Assembly (NCBI GenBank): GCA_900770605.1
Contig: CAAGKS010000008.1
Span: forward strand, 1-31,949
Source of the DNA: Clostridia bacterium
GTDB taxonomy: Bacteria > Bacillota > Clostridia > Oscillospirales > CAG-272
DNA length: 31,949 nt
Direction of reading: 5' to 3'
The notes under the pieces were generated by a model. It made no database searches, was not told the origin of the DNA, and saw only the letters and a program-made list of their open reading frames with translations. Both the position numbers and the translations under genes were made by a program. Within the stretch, counting starts at the first letter, position 1; each line of letters opens with the position of its first letter. This document shows, piece after piece, positions 6,519-15,047 of the stretch.

Positions 6519-8987
6519 GTGCGACAGTATAACGTAACGGGTATGAGCTGTGCCGCTTGCAGTGCAAGGGTGGAAAAAGCAGTTCAGAGCGTTGACGGCG
6601 TTGAGGTATGCTCGGTAAATCTCTTGACAAACTCGATGAGCGTAAGCGGAGATGCAAGTGACGAGGCGATAATCGCGGCAGTTACGAATGCCGGCTACGG
6701 CGCATCAATAAAGGGCGCGGACACATCTGGCAAACGCTCGTCCTCGGACGCGCTTGCCGATAGGGAAACTCCGCGACTCTTCAGGCGTCTGATCTTATCG
6801 CTAACCCTTCTGATCCCGCTGATGTATCTCTCTATGGGATACGTAATGTGGGGATTTCCCCTGCCCGAGCTTCTCGGAAAAAGTCCCCTCGCTATAAGCG
6901 TGATACAGCTTGTATTATGTATTGCCGTTATGGCGGTAAACAGGAGCTTTTTCATAAACGGCTTCAAGGGTCTTATACACGGCTCACCCAATATGGATAC
7001 GCTGGTGTCTATCGGCTCTGCCGCGTCGTTTATTTACAGCGTATACGTGATGATAACTATGGCCTCACACGGCGGCCATGCCCTTCTCCACGACCTTTAC
7101 TTTGAGTCAGCCGCAATGATACTTGCGCTGATAACGTTTGGTAAAATGCTTGAGTCGCGCTCCAAGGGAAAGACCACGAACGCCCTCAGGAGCCTTATGG
7201 ATCTTGCTCCCAAGACGGCAACCGTCCTGCGCGACGGACAAGAGGTGAGCGTGCTCATCGACGAGCTTCGCGTGGGAGACGTATTCGTGGTGCGCTCAGG
7301 CGAGAGCATCGCCGCGGACGGTGTGATCATCGAAGGTCACGGCGCTATCGACGAGTCCAGCTTGACGGGCGAGAGCCTGCCCACCGACAAATCGGTTGGA
7401 GATACGGTAAGCGGCGCGACTATAAATCGCTCGGGATTTCTCAAATGCCGCGCGACGCGCGTTGGAGAGGACACCACTCTCTCGCAGATAATAAAAATGG
7501 TGAGTGACGCGGTTGCCACCAAAGCTCCTATCGCAAAGATCGCAGACAAGGTCTCAGGCGTATTCGTGCCGATAGTTATGGCTATCTCAGCGGTAGTACT
7601 CGCGATCTGGTTTATCGCTACGGCAGACCTTGAATTTGCTCTGTCAAGAGCGATATCAGTATTGGTAATAAGCTGTCCCTGCGCGCTTGGACTTGCCACG
7701 CCCGTTGCTATTATGGTTGGAGGCGGCAAGGGTGCGAAAAACGGGATATTATTTAAAACGGCTACCTCTCTTGAGCTTGCGGGCAAGACACAGATAATTG
7801 CGCTTGACAAAACGGGAACTATCACGGCAGGCACGCCGAAGATGACCGACGTTATCGGCTCTGAGGATCTGCTGACGCTTGCTTATAGTCTTGAACAAAA
7901 GAGCGAGCATCCTATTGCAAGAGCGATCACCGAGGGCGCGGAGCTTGAGGGCATCGCTTCTCTTGAAACAACAGACTTTGACACCTTTGCAGGCAGCGGA
8001 CTGTCCGCCCTCATCGGCGGCGCGCGCATAATTGGCGGAAACGCTGAATTTGTGGGCAGCTACGCTTCTATTCCGCAAAGCGCGTTTGAGAGCGCCAAGG
8101 CGCTCGCGCAAAGCGGCAAGACTGTAACCTTCTTTGCAAAGGACAGTGAATTTCTCGGCATCATCGCGGTATCGGACGTAATAAAGCCCGATAGCGAGCA
8201 AGCGATCACCGAGCTTAAAAATATGGGTATCCGCGTAGTAATGCTCACAGGAGACACGGCAGAGGCGGCAAAGACAATCGCAGGCTCGGTTGGCATTGAC
8301 GAAATAATCTCGGGAGTAAAGCCCGACGGTAAGGAGAACGCTATACGCGAGCTTCAAAGGCACGGAAAGGTTGCGATGGTTGGTGACGGCATCAACGACG
8401 CGCCCTCTCTCACAAGAGCCGATATAGGTATCGCAATAGGCGCGGGCGCAGATATAGCGCTCGACGCGGCGGATATAGTGCTTGTGAACAGCAGGCTCTC
8501 CGACGTTTGCGCGGCGATCCGCCTTGGCAGACGTACCCTGCGGACCATACACCAAAATCTCTTTTGGGCGTTTATCTACAACATCGTATGTATTCCTATC
8601 GCCGCAGGCGCATTCGTATGGGCAGGACTTGCTCTGAACCCCATGATAGGCGCCGCCGCTATGAGCCTATCGAGCTTTTGTGTTGTCACAAACGCGCTCA
8701 GGCTCAATCTGTGTGATCCCCATTCTTCAAAGCACGATAAAAAGATAAGACAAAAAACAAAAAAGGAGCGCAAAGAAATGAAAAAGACGTTAAAGATCGA
8801 AGGAATGATGTGCCCTCACTGTGAGGCAAGAGTTAAGAAGATCCTTGAGGAAACGGAAAACGTTACCGAGGCGATAGTAAGCCACAAGGACGGAACGGCT
8901 ATCGTTTGTATGTCCGCGCCCATCGCTGACGAAACGCTCAAAAAGCTCATCACGGACAACGGATACAAGGTGACCGACATATCCTAA
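6519..8987 (+). CDS. copA: Copper-exporting P1B-type ATPase CopA with fused C-terminal CopZ-like domain
   Basis: This ATPase pumps Cu(I) out across the cytoplasmic membrane. The 822-residue protein has an N-terminal heavy-metal domain (GMSCAACSARVEKAV, Cys11 and Cys14), the membrane metal site SCPCALG (CPC 386-388), the phosphorylated Asp430 in DKTGT, the HP motif (SEHPIARAI) and the hinge MVGDGINDAPSL. The last two helices carry YN and MSLSS, the P1B-1 signature for Cu(I). After the normal CopA end, a lysine-rich linker leads to a second heavy-metal domain (Cys765 and Cys768 in GMMCPHC). That linker encodes a ribosome site and an ATG (see the nested entry). The start is a GTG with AGGGGGTG 6 bases upstream. 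It lies 33 bases after the feo cassette with no visible terminator, so read-through from feo is likely. A strong terminator follows. Confidence 0.95.
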   Translation: MRQYNVTGMSCAACSARVEKAVQSVDGVEVCSVNLLTNSMSVSGDASDEAIIAAVTNAGYGASIKGADTSGKRSSSDALADRETPRLFRRLILSLTLLIPLMYLSMGYVMWGFPLPELLGKSPLAISVIQLVLCIAVMAVNRSFFINGFKGLIHGSPNMDTLVSIGSAASFIYSVYVMITMASHGGHALLHDLYFESAAMILALITFGKMLESRSKGKTTNALRSLMDLAPKTATVLRDGQEVSVLIDELRVGDVFVVRSGESIAADGVIIEGHGAIDESSLTGESLPTDKSVGDTVSGATINRSGFLKCRATRVGEDTTLSQIIKMVSDAVATKAPIAKIADKVSGVFVPIVMAISAVVLAIWFIATADLEFALSRAISVLVISCPCALGLATPVAIMVGGGKGAKNGILFKTATSLELAGKTQIIALDKTGTITAGTPKMTDVIGSEDLLTLAYSLEQKSEHPIARAITEGAELEGIASLETTDFDTFAGSGLSALIGGARIIGGNAEFVGSYASIPQSAFESAKALAQSGKTVTFFAKDSEFLGIIAVSDVIKPDSEQAITELKNMGIRVVMLTGDTAEAAKTIAGSVGIDEIISGVKPDGKENAIRELQRHGKVAMVGDGINDAPSLTRADIGIAIGAGADIALDAADIVLVNSRLSDVCAAIRLGRRTLRTIHQNLFWAFIYNIVCIPIAAGAFVWAGLALNPMIGAAAMSLSSFCVVTNALRLNLCDPHSSKHDKKIRQKTKKERKEMKKTLKIEGMMCPHCEARVKKILEETENVTEAIVSHKDGTAIVCMSAPIADETLKKLITDNGYKVTDIS
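8778..8987 (+). CDS. Possible internally initiated CopZ-like copper chaperone (same frame as copA)
   Basis: Inside copA, codon 754 is an ATG preceded by AAAAGGAG (8761-8768) at 9-base spacing, as good a ribosome site as those of ordinary genes here. Initiation there would give a 69-residue protein starting MKKTLKIEGMMCPHCEARV, the usual size and form of free CopZ, with CxxC at residues 12 and 15 of the short product. The larger frame has no stop between the two, so one gene could yield both a tethered and a free chaperone. E. coli copA makes a free chaperone too, but by programmed frameshifting at its N-terminal domain. Dual use is inferred. It may equally be a recent copA-copZ fusion with a vestigial start. 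Confidence 0.5.
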   Translation: MKKTLKIEGMMCPHCEARVKKILEETENVTEAIVSHKDGTAIVCMSAPIADETLKKLITDNGYKVTDIS

Positions 8988-9008
8988 GCATTGAAATTTA
9001 TAAATATG

Positions 9009-9067
9009 AGGACTGCCGCGCTTCGCGTTTTTCAAAATGCAGAGCAAGCGGCAGTCCTTATTTTTTT
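9009..9067 (+). terminator. Terminator after copA
   Basis: AGGACTGCCGC (9009-9019) pairs perfectly with GCGGCAGTCCT (9048-9058), 11 bp with a long 28-base loop, followed by TTATTTTTTT. It closes the feo-cop transcription block 22 bases after the copA stop. Confidence 0.85.
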
Positions 9068-9117
9068 GCAAAAAAGTATATTAAATAATAAAATAATAAA
9101 ATATTTATATAATAGTG

Positions 9118-9146
9118 TTGTTTTTTGACGGTAAATATGTTACAAT
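9118..9146 (+). promoter_or_regulatory. Probable promoter of the secreted nuclease gene
   Basis: TTGTTT (9118-9123) and TACAAT (9141-9146) have 17-base spacing in a very AT-rich stretch. A TTGACG at 9125 lies too close to the -10 to act as its -35. The leader to the ATG at 9196 is about 45 bases. Confidence 0.5.
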
Positions 9147-9195
9147 AGTGAGTGCTATGATGCAAATCATTAAATTCAGAAAAGGAGATCATTTC

Positions 9196-12100
9196 ATGAA
9201 TCAAATGACCAAGCGCAGTCTGGCATTGCTTATGGTACTCGTAATGTGCATAAGCCTGATACCCGTACTGCATTTTGAAGCGAGTGCCGCCAATGTTACT
9301 TACACATATGACAGCACAGGTAAATACCTCTACAACTGGGGAACTCGCGGAACAACAGCTACATTCCTCTCCCCTAATGCAGAAGCATTCTACACATCTG
9401 GCAACACCTATGACGTTCTTTCCTCTTATTCGGGCGGAACGAGCGCGTCAAACGCTAACAACAGCGCTCTTTACAGAGAGCTCAAAGAGCTGATGACGGA
9501 AAATCACGACCACATAACCAACTACAACGAAACAAGAGACCTTTACAAATACACCGACTGTCAGAACGGCGGCGGAAAAATCTCCTGCTTCTACACGGGC
9601 AAGGAAATCGGACCTGGCTGGGACGGCGGAGCTACCTGGAACCGTGAGCACACCTGGCCCAACAGTAAGGGACTTAATGGCAGCGACGAGAATGACATTA
9701 TGATGCTCCGTCCTACCGATGCAAATACCAACTCCTCACGTGGCAACAAGGCATACGGCGAGGGAACGGGATATTATAATCCCAACAGCGCGTCGAACGG
9801 TCAGCACAACGTTCACGGCGACGTAGCGCGTATAGTACTGTACGTTTACGTTCGTTGGGGCAACACTAACCTTTGGGGCACGGGCGGCGTTATAGAGAGC
9901 CTTGACATTCTTCTTGAATGGATGGAAGAGGATCCCGTTGACACCTGGGAGCTCGGACGTAACGATGCGGTTGAGGCGATCACAGGCACTCGTAACGTAT
10001 TCGTTGACTACCCTGAGTTTGCTTTCCTCCTTTTCGGTGAGGATATCCCCTCAGATATGGATACTCCCTCCGGCGAGGCTTCCGAAAACTGCGGACACAA
10101 CAATTTCGGCGCGGGCGTTGTTACAGCGGCTACCTGCACAACAAACGGCTACACGCTTTACACCTGCAAGACCTCGGGCTGTAATTACAGCTACAAGGCA
10201 AACACCACCGCAGCTCTCGGACACAGCTACACATCAGGCACCTGCACAAGATGCGGCGCGGCAGAGCCCGTTGCTCCCGCTGAGCCCACGTTCGTGACAG
10301 AGATCACTCCCGGTACTCCCTACAAGCTCGGCTTATTCTCTACCGACAAGAGCGCTGAATATTACTTCACAGGTACTATGAGCGGCTACTACGGCGCAAC
10401 GGATACCGACTACACAAAGGGCGTCGACGTATATGCCGAGCAGACCACAGGCGGCTACTACTTGTATTTCAACAATGCTAACGGACAAAAGCAATATATA
10501 AATCTCGTCCTTAGCGGCACGTATTATAACTTCACGTTCTCCTCCACGGCTACCTCGGTATTCGTTTGGGACGCTGACAAGAGCTCCTTCCACACCACCC
10601 TTGCGGATGAGATATGCTACATCGGTACTTACGGAGCTTACGTAACGATGGGAGTTCTCCGCACCTCAAAGCTTCAGGATACCGACTACATCGCCCGTTT
10701 CTATACAACGAGCGGCGGCTCTTCCTCAGGCGGAAGTGACGATATCTGTCAGCACAATTACAACGCGGTAGTAACCGCTCCCACCTGTACAAAGGGCGGA
10801 TACACGACCTACACCTGCACACTTTGCAACGACGTATATACTGGCAACAACACCCCCGCAACAGGCCACAGCTACCAGAACGACGCTTGTACCGCTTGCG
10901 GCGCGGCTAAGCCCAGCGAGGATAGCGCAACCATTACCTTTGACGCCGACAAGACTAATCGTACCGAATACACATCAACTGTTCAGATATGGAGTCAGAA
11001 CGGCATAACGGTAACCAACAACAAGGCTGCCTCGACGAGCAACGTAGGCGACTACTCCAATCCCGCCCGCTTCTACAAGAGCTCCGAGGTCATCATATCC
11101 TTCAAGGGTATGACCAAGGTAGTGATCGATTGCTCCGGTCTTGAAGCAAAATATGTTAATCCTTGGTTGACGCCCGACAACGGCTCGGCAACAGAGGAAG
11201 ATAAGATCGTCACCATCGTATTTGATTCCCCCGTTGACACACTTACGTTCTCTCAGCTCTCTGCTCAGGCGCGCGCGAAATCCATAACCGTATATTCAGC
11301 GTCCGGTGAGCAGGCTCCCTGCACTCACTCCGTTACTACCATCGTTGGAGCTGTTGCCGCTACCTGCACTTCCGCAGGACACACAGGCAAGACAGTTTGC
11401 GCGAACTGTAACGAAGTTATCAACACAGGAAGCACGATAACAAAGAAGCCTCACGCCGAGGTATCTCACGCGGCAAAGGCTCCTACCTGTACTGAAAAGG
11501 GCTGGAACGCTTACGTGACCTGCTCTAACTGCAGCTACTCCACATACACCGAGCTTCCTGCAGCACACAGCCTGGTTTCCCACGCGGCAAAGACTCCTAC
11601 CTGTACTGAAAAGGGTTGGAACGCATATAAGACCTGTAACAACTGCAATTATACCACTTATTCCGAGCTTTCCATGACCGATCACACTCCCGGCGATTGG
11701 ATCATAGATAGCGAGCCTACTCTTGAGGCGGCAGGATCAAAGCACAAGGAATGCACCGCGTGCGGCAAGACCACCGAAACTCAGGTCATTCCCTCTCTTA
11801 CCCACCACTATGATAACGGCGTAGTAACAGCTCCAACCTGTACCGAGCAGGGATACACCACCTACACGTGTACTGACGAGGGCTGCGAACACTCCTACAA
11901 GGACAACTACGTTACCGCAGCAGGACACACCGAGGTCGCTCACGATGCAAAGGCTCCCACCTGTACTGAAAAGGGCTGGGACGCTTACGTGACCTGTGAA
12001 AACTGTGACTACACCACTTACTCCGAAATGAATGCAACAGGACACACCGAGGTCGCTCACGATGCAAAGGCTCCCACCTGTACCGAAAAGGGCTGGGACG

Positions 12101-12642
12101 CTTACGTGACCTGTGATAACTGTGACTACACGACTTACTCCGAGCTTGCCGCTACGGATCATAGCCTGATCAATCACGAGGGCAAGGTTCCCACCTGTAC
12201 GGAGATCGGCTGGGACTTCTACGTAACCTGCGAGAACTGCGATTACACGACCTACGTTGAAGGCGCGGCAACAGGACACGATTTCGATGATTGGGCAGTA
12301 TCCACCGCTCCTACCTGCACTTCCGCAGGCGAAGAGCACAGAGACTGCAAGAACTGTGATCTGTGCGAGACCAGAGAGCTTGCTCAGCTCGACCACAAGG
12401 ACGAGGATGGCGACAAGACCTGTGACCTCTGCGGAAAGCAGGACGAAACCACCAATCCCCCTGCGGATGACAACAACAACGATAACAGCGAAAATGAAAA
12501 CGAAAACGGCGCAAACAGCGGCGAAACTCCCGAGGAAGAAAAGAAATCCGGCTGTGGAAGCGTTATCTACGGTTCTTCTATGATCATAGTTGCGATTATA
12601 GGCGCGGCTGTTACAATGCTTGCAAAGAAGAAAAGAGACTGA
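9196..12642 (+). CDS. Secreted endonuclease-I family protein with Cys-rich repeats and C-terminal anchor-like tail
   Basis: A probable extracellular nuclease of 1148 residues. A Sec signal peptide (about residues 1-31) ends near FEASAA. The endonuclease-I domain (about 70-280) shows NREHTWPNSKG with the catalytic His (about 149-159), then DIMMLRPTDANTNSSRGN, HNVHGDVARIVLYVYVRW and RNVFVDYPEFA. Two Cys-rich units of the form TxPTCTxxGYTxYTC-C-HSY...C-CGA flank a beta-rich domain near 360-510. Another beta domain follows (about 578-700), then a run of TCTEKGW-AYVTC-NC-YTTY units to about residue 1075. The tail is acidic/Asn-rich, then SGCGS, a hydrophobic helix and AKKKRD, a three-part layout like C-terminal sorting signals. 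There is no LPxTG. AAAAGGAG lies before the ATG at 9196. An upstream start at 9115 would precede the signal peptide and is unlikely. Scavenging of DNA or nucleic acid degradation at the cell surface is inferred. Confidence 0.85.
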   Translation: MNQMTKRSLALLMVLVMCISLIPVLHFEASAANVTYTYDSTGKYLYNWGTRGTTATFLSPNAEAFYTSGNTYDVLSSYSGGTSASNANNSALYRELKELMTENHDHITNYNETRDLYKYTDCQNGGGKISCFYTGKEIGPGWDGGATWNREHTWPNSKGLNGSDENDIMMLRPTDANTNSSRGNKAYGEGTGYYNPNSASNGQHNVHGDVARIVLYVYVRWGNTNLWGTGGVIESLDILLEWMEEDPVDTWELGRNDAVEAITGTRNVFVDYPEFAFLLFGEDIPSDMDTPSGEASENCGHNNFGAGVVTAATCTTNGYTLYTCKTSGCNYSYKANTTAALGHSYTSGTCTRCGAAEPVAPAEPTFVTEITPGTPYKLGLFSTDKSAEYYFTGTMSGYYGATDTDYTKGVDVYAEQTTGGYYLYFNNANGQKQYINLVLSGTYYNFTFSSTATSVFVWDADKSSFHTTLADEICYIGTYGAYVTMGVLRTSKLQDTDYIARFYTTSGGSSSGGSDDICQHNYNAVVTAPTCTKGGYTTYTCTLCNDVYTGNNTPATGHSYQNDACTACGAAKPSEDSATITFDADKTNRTEYTSTVQIWSQNGITVTNNKAASTSNVGDYSNPARFYKSSEVIISFKGMTKVVIDCSGLEAKYVNPWLTPDNGSATEEDKIVTIVFDSPVDTLTFSQLSAQARAKSITVYSASGEQAPCTHSVTTIVGAVAATCTSAGHTGKTVCANCNEVINTGSTITKKPHAEVSHAAKAPTCTEKGWNAYVTCSNCSYSTYTELPAAHSLVSHAAKTPTCTEKGWNAYKTCNNCNYTTYSELSMTDHTPGDWIIDSEPTLEAAGSKHKECTACGKTTETQVIPSLTHHYDNGVVTAPTCTEQGYTTYTCTDEGCEHSYKDNYVTAAGHTEVAHDAKAPTCTEKGWDAYVTCENCDYTTYSEMNATGHTEVAHDAKAPTCTEKGWDAYVTCDNCDYTTYSELAATDHSLINHEGKVPTCTEIGWDFYVTCENCDYTTYVEGAATGHDFDDWAVSTAPTCTSAGEEHRDCKNCDLCETRELAQLDHKDEDGDKTCDLCGKQDETTNPPADDNNNDNSENENENGANSGETPEEEKKSGCGSVIYGSSMIIVAIIGAAVTMLAKKKRD
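11923..12156 (+). repeat. Tandem 117-bp (39-codon) repeats in the nuclease gene
   Basis: Copy 1 (11923-12039) and copy 2 (12040-12156) both begin GGACACACCGAGGTCGCTCA and are nearly identical for about 95 bases, diverging at their 3' ends. More diverged copies lie at about 11450-11680 and 12157-12280. Each unit encodes one CTEKGW-AYVTC-NC-YTTYSE module. High DNA identity implies recent duplication or gene conversion. Confidence 0.85.
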
Positions 12643-12704
12643 TCGGTCCACAGAACAGATCTGCTCTTTGAGCATCCGAATAAAAACGGATAGATAAAAA
12701 AAGC

Positions 12705-12744
12705 GCTCCGCGCCCGAGATCACCGGGCGCGGAGCTTAAATTTT
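12705..12744 (+). terminator. Terminator after the nuclease gene
   Basis: GCTCCGCGCCCG (12705-12716) pairs with CGGGCGCGGAGC (12724-12735), a perfect GC-rich 12-bp stem with a 7-base loop. A short TTAAATTTT tail follows on plus and an A-rich stretch precedes it. It can work on both strands. Confidence 0.8.
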
Positions 12745-12783
12745 GCGCTGCAAAAGATCAACAGTCCATCAGCGGCAAAACCA

Positions 12784-12820
12784 AAAGGCGTTTGGGAGAA
12801 GCTCCCAAACGCCTTTATTT
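12784..12820. terminator. Bidirectional terminator before the convergent lipoprotein gene
   Basis: AAAGGCGTTTGGGAG (12784-12798) and CTCCCAAACGCCTTT (12802-12816) form a perfect 15-bp stem with a 3-base loop. T-rich sequence follows on plus, and TTTTGGTTTTG follows on the minus transcript. Its main role is probably ending the minus-strand operon whose last stop is at 12826. Confidence 0.88.
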
Positions 12821-12825
12821 TATTA

Positions 12826-15042
12826 TCAGTTGTGATAGAATTCGAATACAACGGAGAGACCGCCCTGAGTAAGAGTAACGGTTTCAGCAGCCTGGAATGC
12901 AGCCACGAGAGCAGCGTGCTCCGGAACTGTTCCAAGCGCGTTGCCTGCGAGGTCTACGAAGGTAACGCCGTTGAAGTAGATCGTGTATGCCATTCCGCTT
13001 TCATCGTAAACTGTGAAGAAAGGAGGCATCTGCGCGCCTGCCGACTGAGCGTACTCGGAAATACCCTTAATGGTTGCCCAGTGTATATTTTCAGCGCTGA
13101 GAGTTCTATCCATTCCGCTGCCGTCTACAAAGAGCTGACCCTGAGCGGAAATACCTGTGATGATCTGAGCCGCATCGCTACCATTTGCCATAAGAGCACC
13201 TGTAATGTTCATCTTATTAGCAGAGTCAACGTACGTGCCGAGTCCTGCCTGACCAAGCGCAGCTCCAAGGCTCTTGATGCCGCCAACGATGGTATTTGCG
13301 CCAACTGCGGTGAACCAGATCTCAGTTCCCTCTACGTTCGTCTTGATCAAGGAATTGGTAGTAATAACGGTGGGATGCCAGTTTTCATCGGCAAGGCTCT
13401 GCGCGATAATAACAGGACCGCCGCAGCCTTCAACGTAAGAATCCTCAAACGTAAGAGTGGCCGCGCCCCATACGAAAGCGGCGTTCTGATAAGTGTCAAA
13501 GCACTTTGCATTGCTTACGTGCATCTTTCCAAGATCGGCAAAGTAAGTGATAAAGTAAGAGTTTCCGATAATGTTATCCATTGTAACAGTTGCGGAGCAT
13601 CTTGACTTGCAGAATATCAAGCCGCCTGCAGATGCAAGGTTTTCGTTAGCATCGATGAGGTAATCTCTCTTAGCGTTACCTATCAAGGAAAGGTTGGAGA
13701 TCGTGTAATTGAAGGAATTCAAGGGGTACGGATTAGCATCAAATTCCTCGTTAGAGAGCTGAGAGCTGAAGGCAAAGAGTGTAACGTTGGAGAAGTCACT
13801 CTTATAGTCCTTCTCTGCATCAGGTCCGAACACTGCGGGAGAAGCAACGAGCGGGAAGTCGCTTGTATCGAGAAGGAAGAAGTTACCCTCGATCACGAAT
13901 GCTGTACCGCGGCGATCGTAGATCTCGATCTCGTCCTTGATGAACTTTGTTCCTGCGGGAACTGTAACCGTGGAGTTATCTATCGTATTGGTATATACTA
14001 CCTCTTTGTCGGTCGTATAAAGATAGCTCTGAGGAATATCGTCTGCCGTTACCTTGATGTTGTTGTGAAGAACGATGCCGGAAACGTCAACGCCGAGCAA
14101 GCCGTACTCTGCCTTGATCTCATTCCAAGCGGTGTCATAGTTATCAACAACGGAGAGCTGCCAAGCCTCGTAAACGTTATACGCCTTGATGACGTTCGCT
14201 ACGAGAGTAACGGGAGCAAAGGGAGTTGTTGCGGTGTAGTACTCCTCTGAGGGAAGCACGGCGATCTTAACCTTGCTGCCTGCGGCCTCGGGTGAGAACT
14301 GATAAACGCCCTTGTAGGTATCTACGGTTGCGATAGTTGTCTGTCCGTCTGCGTAAGTAACTGTGTTATTCTCTCCGGCGGTCTTGGTAAGAGCAACGAA
14401 CTCGCCGTTCTTCTCAACGTAGATCTCAACTACGGAGTAGAAGGAATCAAGCTCGATAACGGCATCGCCGTCCTCGGAAAGAACTGCAAACTGAGGATTA
14501 AGCTTGAACTCGTTTTCGTTACCGATAACGTAAGTCTTGCCACCAACTGCAAACTGTCCGAAGAAGCCTGACTCGCCGTACTCGGTCTGACCTGCTGTGG
14601 AGTTGTTGCTATCAAACTGTGTCAGTGACGAGGGCTTTTCAAACTGAACTGCAAGAAGCGGATCGGTGTTATCGCCCATCTGAGGCTCTTTGCTGACCTT
14701 GATAATGATCTTGGTCTCCTGCTTTACGTTAAGGTGAGGATCGTTAAAGGATACGATAACCTCCTTATCACCCTCAGTAGCGGTTATATCCTCCGCATAG
14801 GTGATCGTAAGCTCATCATATGTGTATATCTTATTCAGATTTTCATCGGAATACTTTGCGATAGCCTTGATACCGGAGAAATCGATCTCTTCACCAATAA
14901 GATAATTGGTCTTGATAGAGGTGCGGTCAACGGTAAAGGATTCAAGCTTCAATGCGCCGTCCTTTTTACACGCCACAAACGAAAGCGCCAGAACTAAGGC
15001 TGCTAAGATGAGAATGATTTTGGCAAATTTGCGAAGTTTCAT
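12826..15042 (-). CDS. Large lipoprotein with Ig-like domain and probable beta-helix region
   Basis: A 738-residue surface lipoprotein of unknown function. A signal peptide ends in the lipobox LSFVAC, with lipidated Cys25. The next part (about residues 33-115: LESFTVDRTSIKTNYLIGEE..FSGI.A.AKYSD..., ending ETKIIIKV) has the shape of bacterial Ig-like group 3 domains. The middle to C-terminal half has repeating short strands such as NLSLIGN, VTMDNIIGNS, MHVSNAKCFD and LTFEDSYVEGCGG, typical of right-handed parallel beta-helix (pectin-lyase-like) proteins. No catalytic motif is evident. AGGAGG lies about 10 bases before the ATG and overlaps the end of the upstream gene, five bases away. It is the last gene of the minus-strand ABC operon, so it may bind or process the exported substrate at the membrane outer face. 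That role is inferred. Confidence 0.8.
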   Translation of the reverse strand: MKLRKFAKIILILAALVLALSFVACKKDGALKLESFTVDRTSIKTNYLIGEEIDFSGIKAIAKYSDENLNKIYTYDELTITYAEDITATEGDKEVIVSFNDPHLNVKQETKIIIKVSKEPQMGDNTDPLLAVQFEKPSSLTQFDSNNSTAGQTEYGESGFFGQFAVGGKTYVIGNENEFKLNPQFAVLSEDGDAVIELDSFYSVVEIYVEKNGEFVALTKTAGENNTVTYADGQTTIATVDTYKGVYQFSPEAAGSKVKIAVLPSEEYYTATTPFAPVTLVANVIKAYNVYEAWQLSVVDNYDTAWNEIKAEYGLLGVDVSGIVLHNNIKVTADDIPQSYLYTTDKEVVYTNTIDNSTVTVPAGTKFIKDEIEIYDRRGTAFVIEGNFFLLDTSDFPLVASPAVFGPDAEKDYKSDFSNVTLFAFSSQLSNEEFDANPYPLNSFNYTISNLSLIGNAKRDYLIDANENLASAGGLIFCKSRCSATVTMDNIIGNSYFITYFADLGKMHVSNAKCFDTYQNAAFVWGAATLTFEDSYVEGCGGPVIIAQSLADENWHPTVITTNSLIKTNVEGTEIWFTAVGANTIVGGIKSLGAALGQAGLGTYVDSANKMNITGALMANGSDAAQIITGISAQGQLFVDGSGMDRTLSAENIHWATIKGISEYAQSAGAQMPPFFTVYDESGMAYTIYFNGVTFVDLAGNALGTVPEHAALVAAFQAAETVTLTQGGLSVVFEFYHN

Positions 15043-15047
15043 TTTTC

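Noticed and set aside
9125..9146. TTGACG-TACAAT promoter before the nuclease gene
   Set aside because: The spacing is only 10 bases. TTGTTT at 9118 with 17-base spacing fits better.
11450..12280. CRISPR-like array
   Set aside because: The repeats are in-frame protein modules of 117 bases without unique spacers, and no cas genes are present.
11737..12723. Long minus-strand ORF opposite the nuclease repeats
   Set aside because: Its repetitive valine/serine-rich translation simply mirrors the Cys-rich repeats on the plus strand, and it crosses the terminator.
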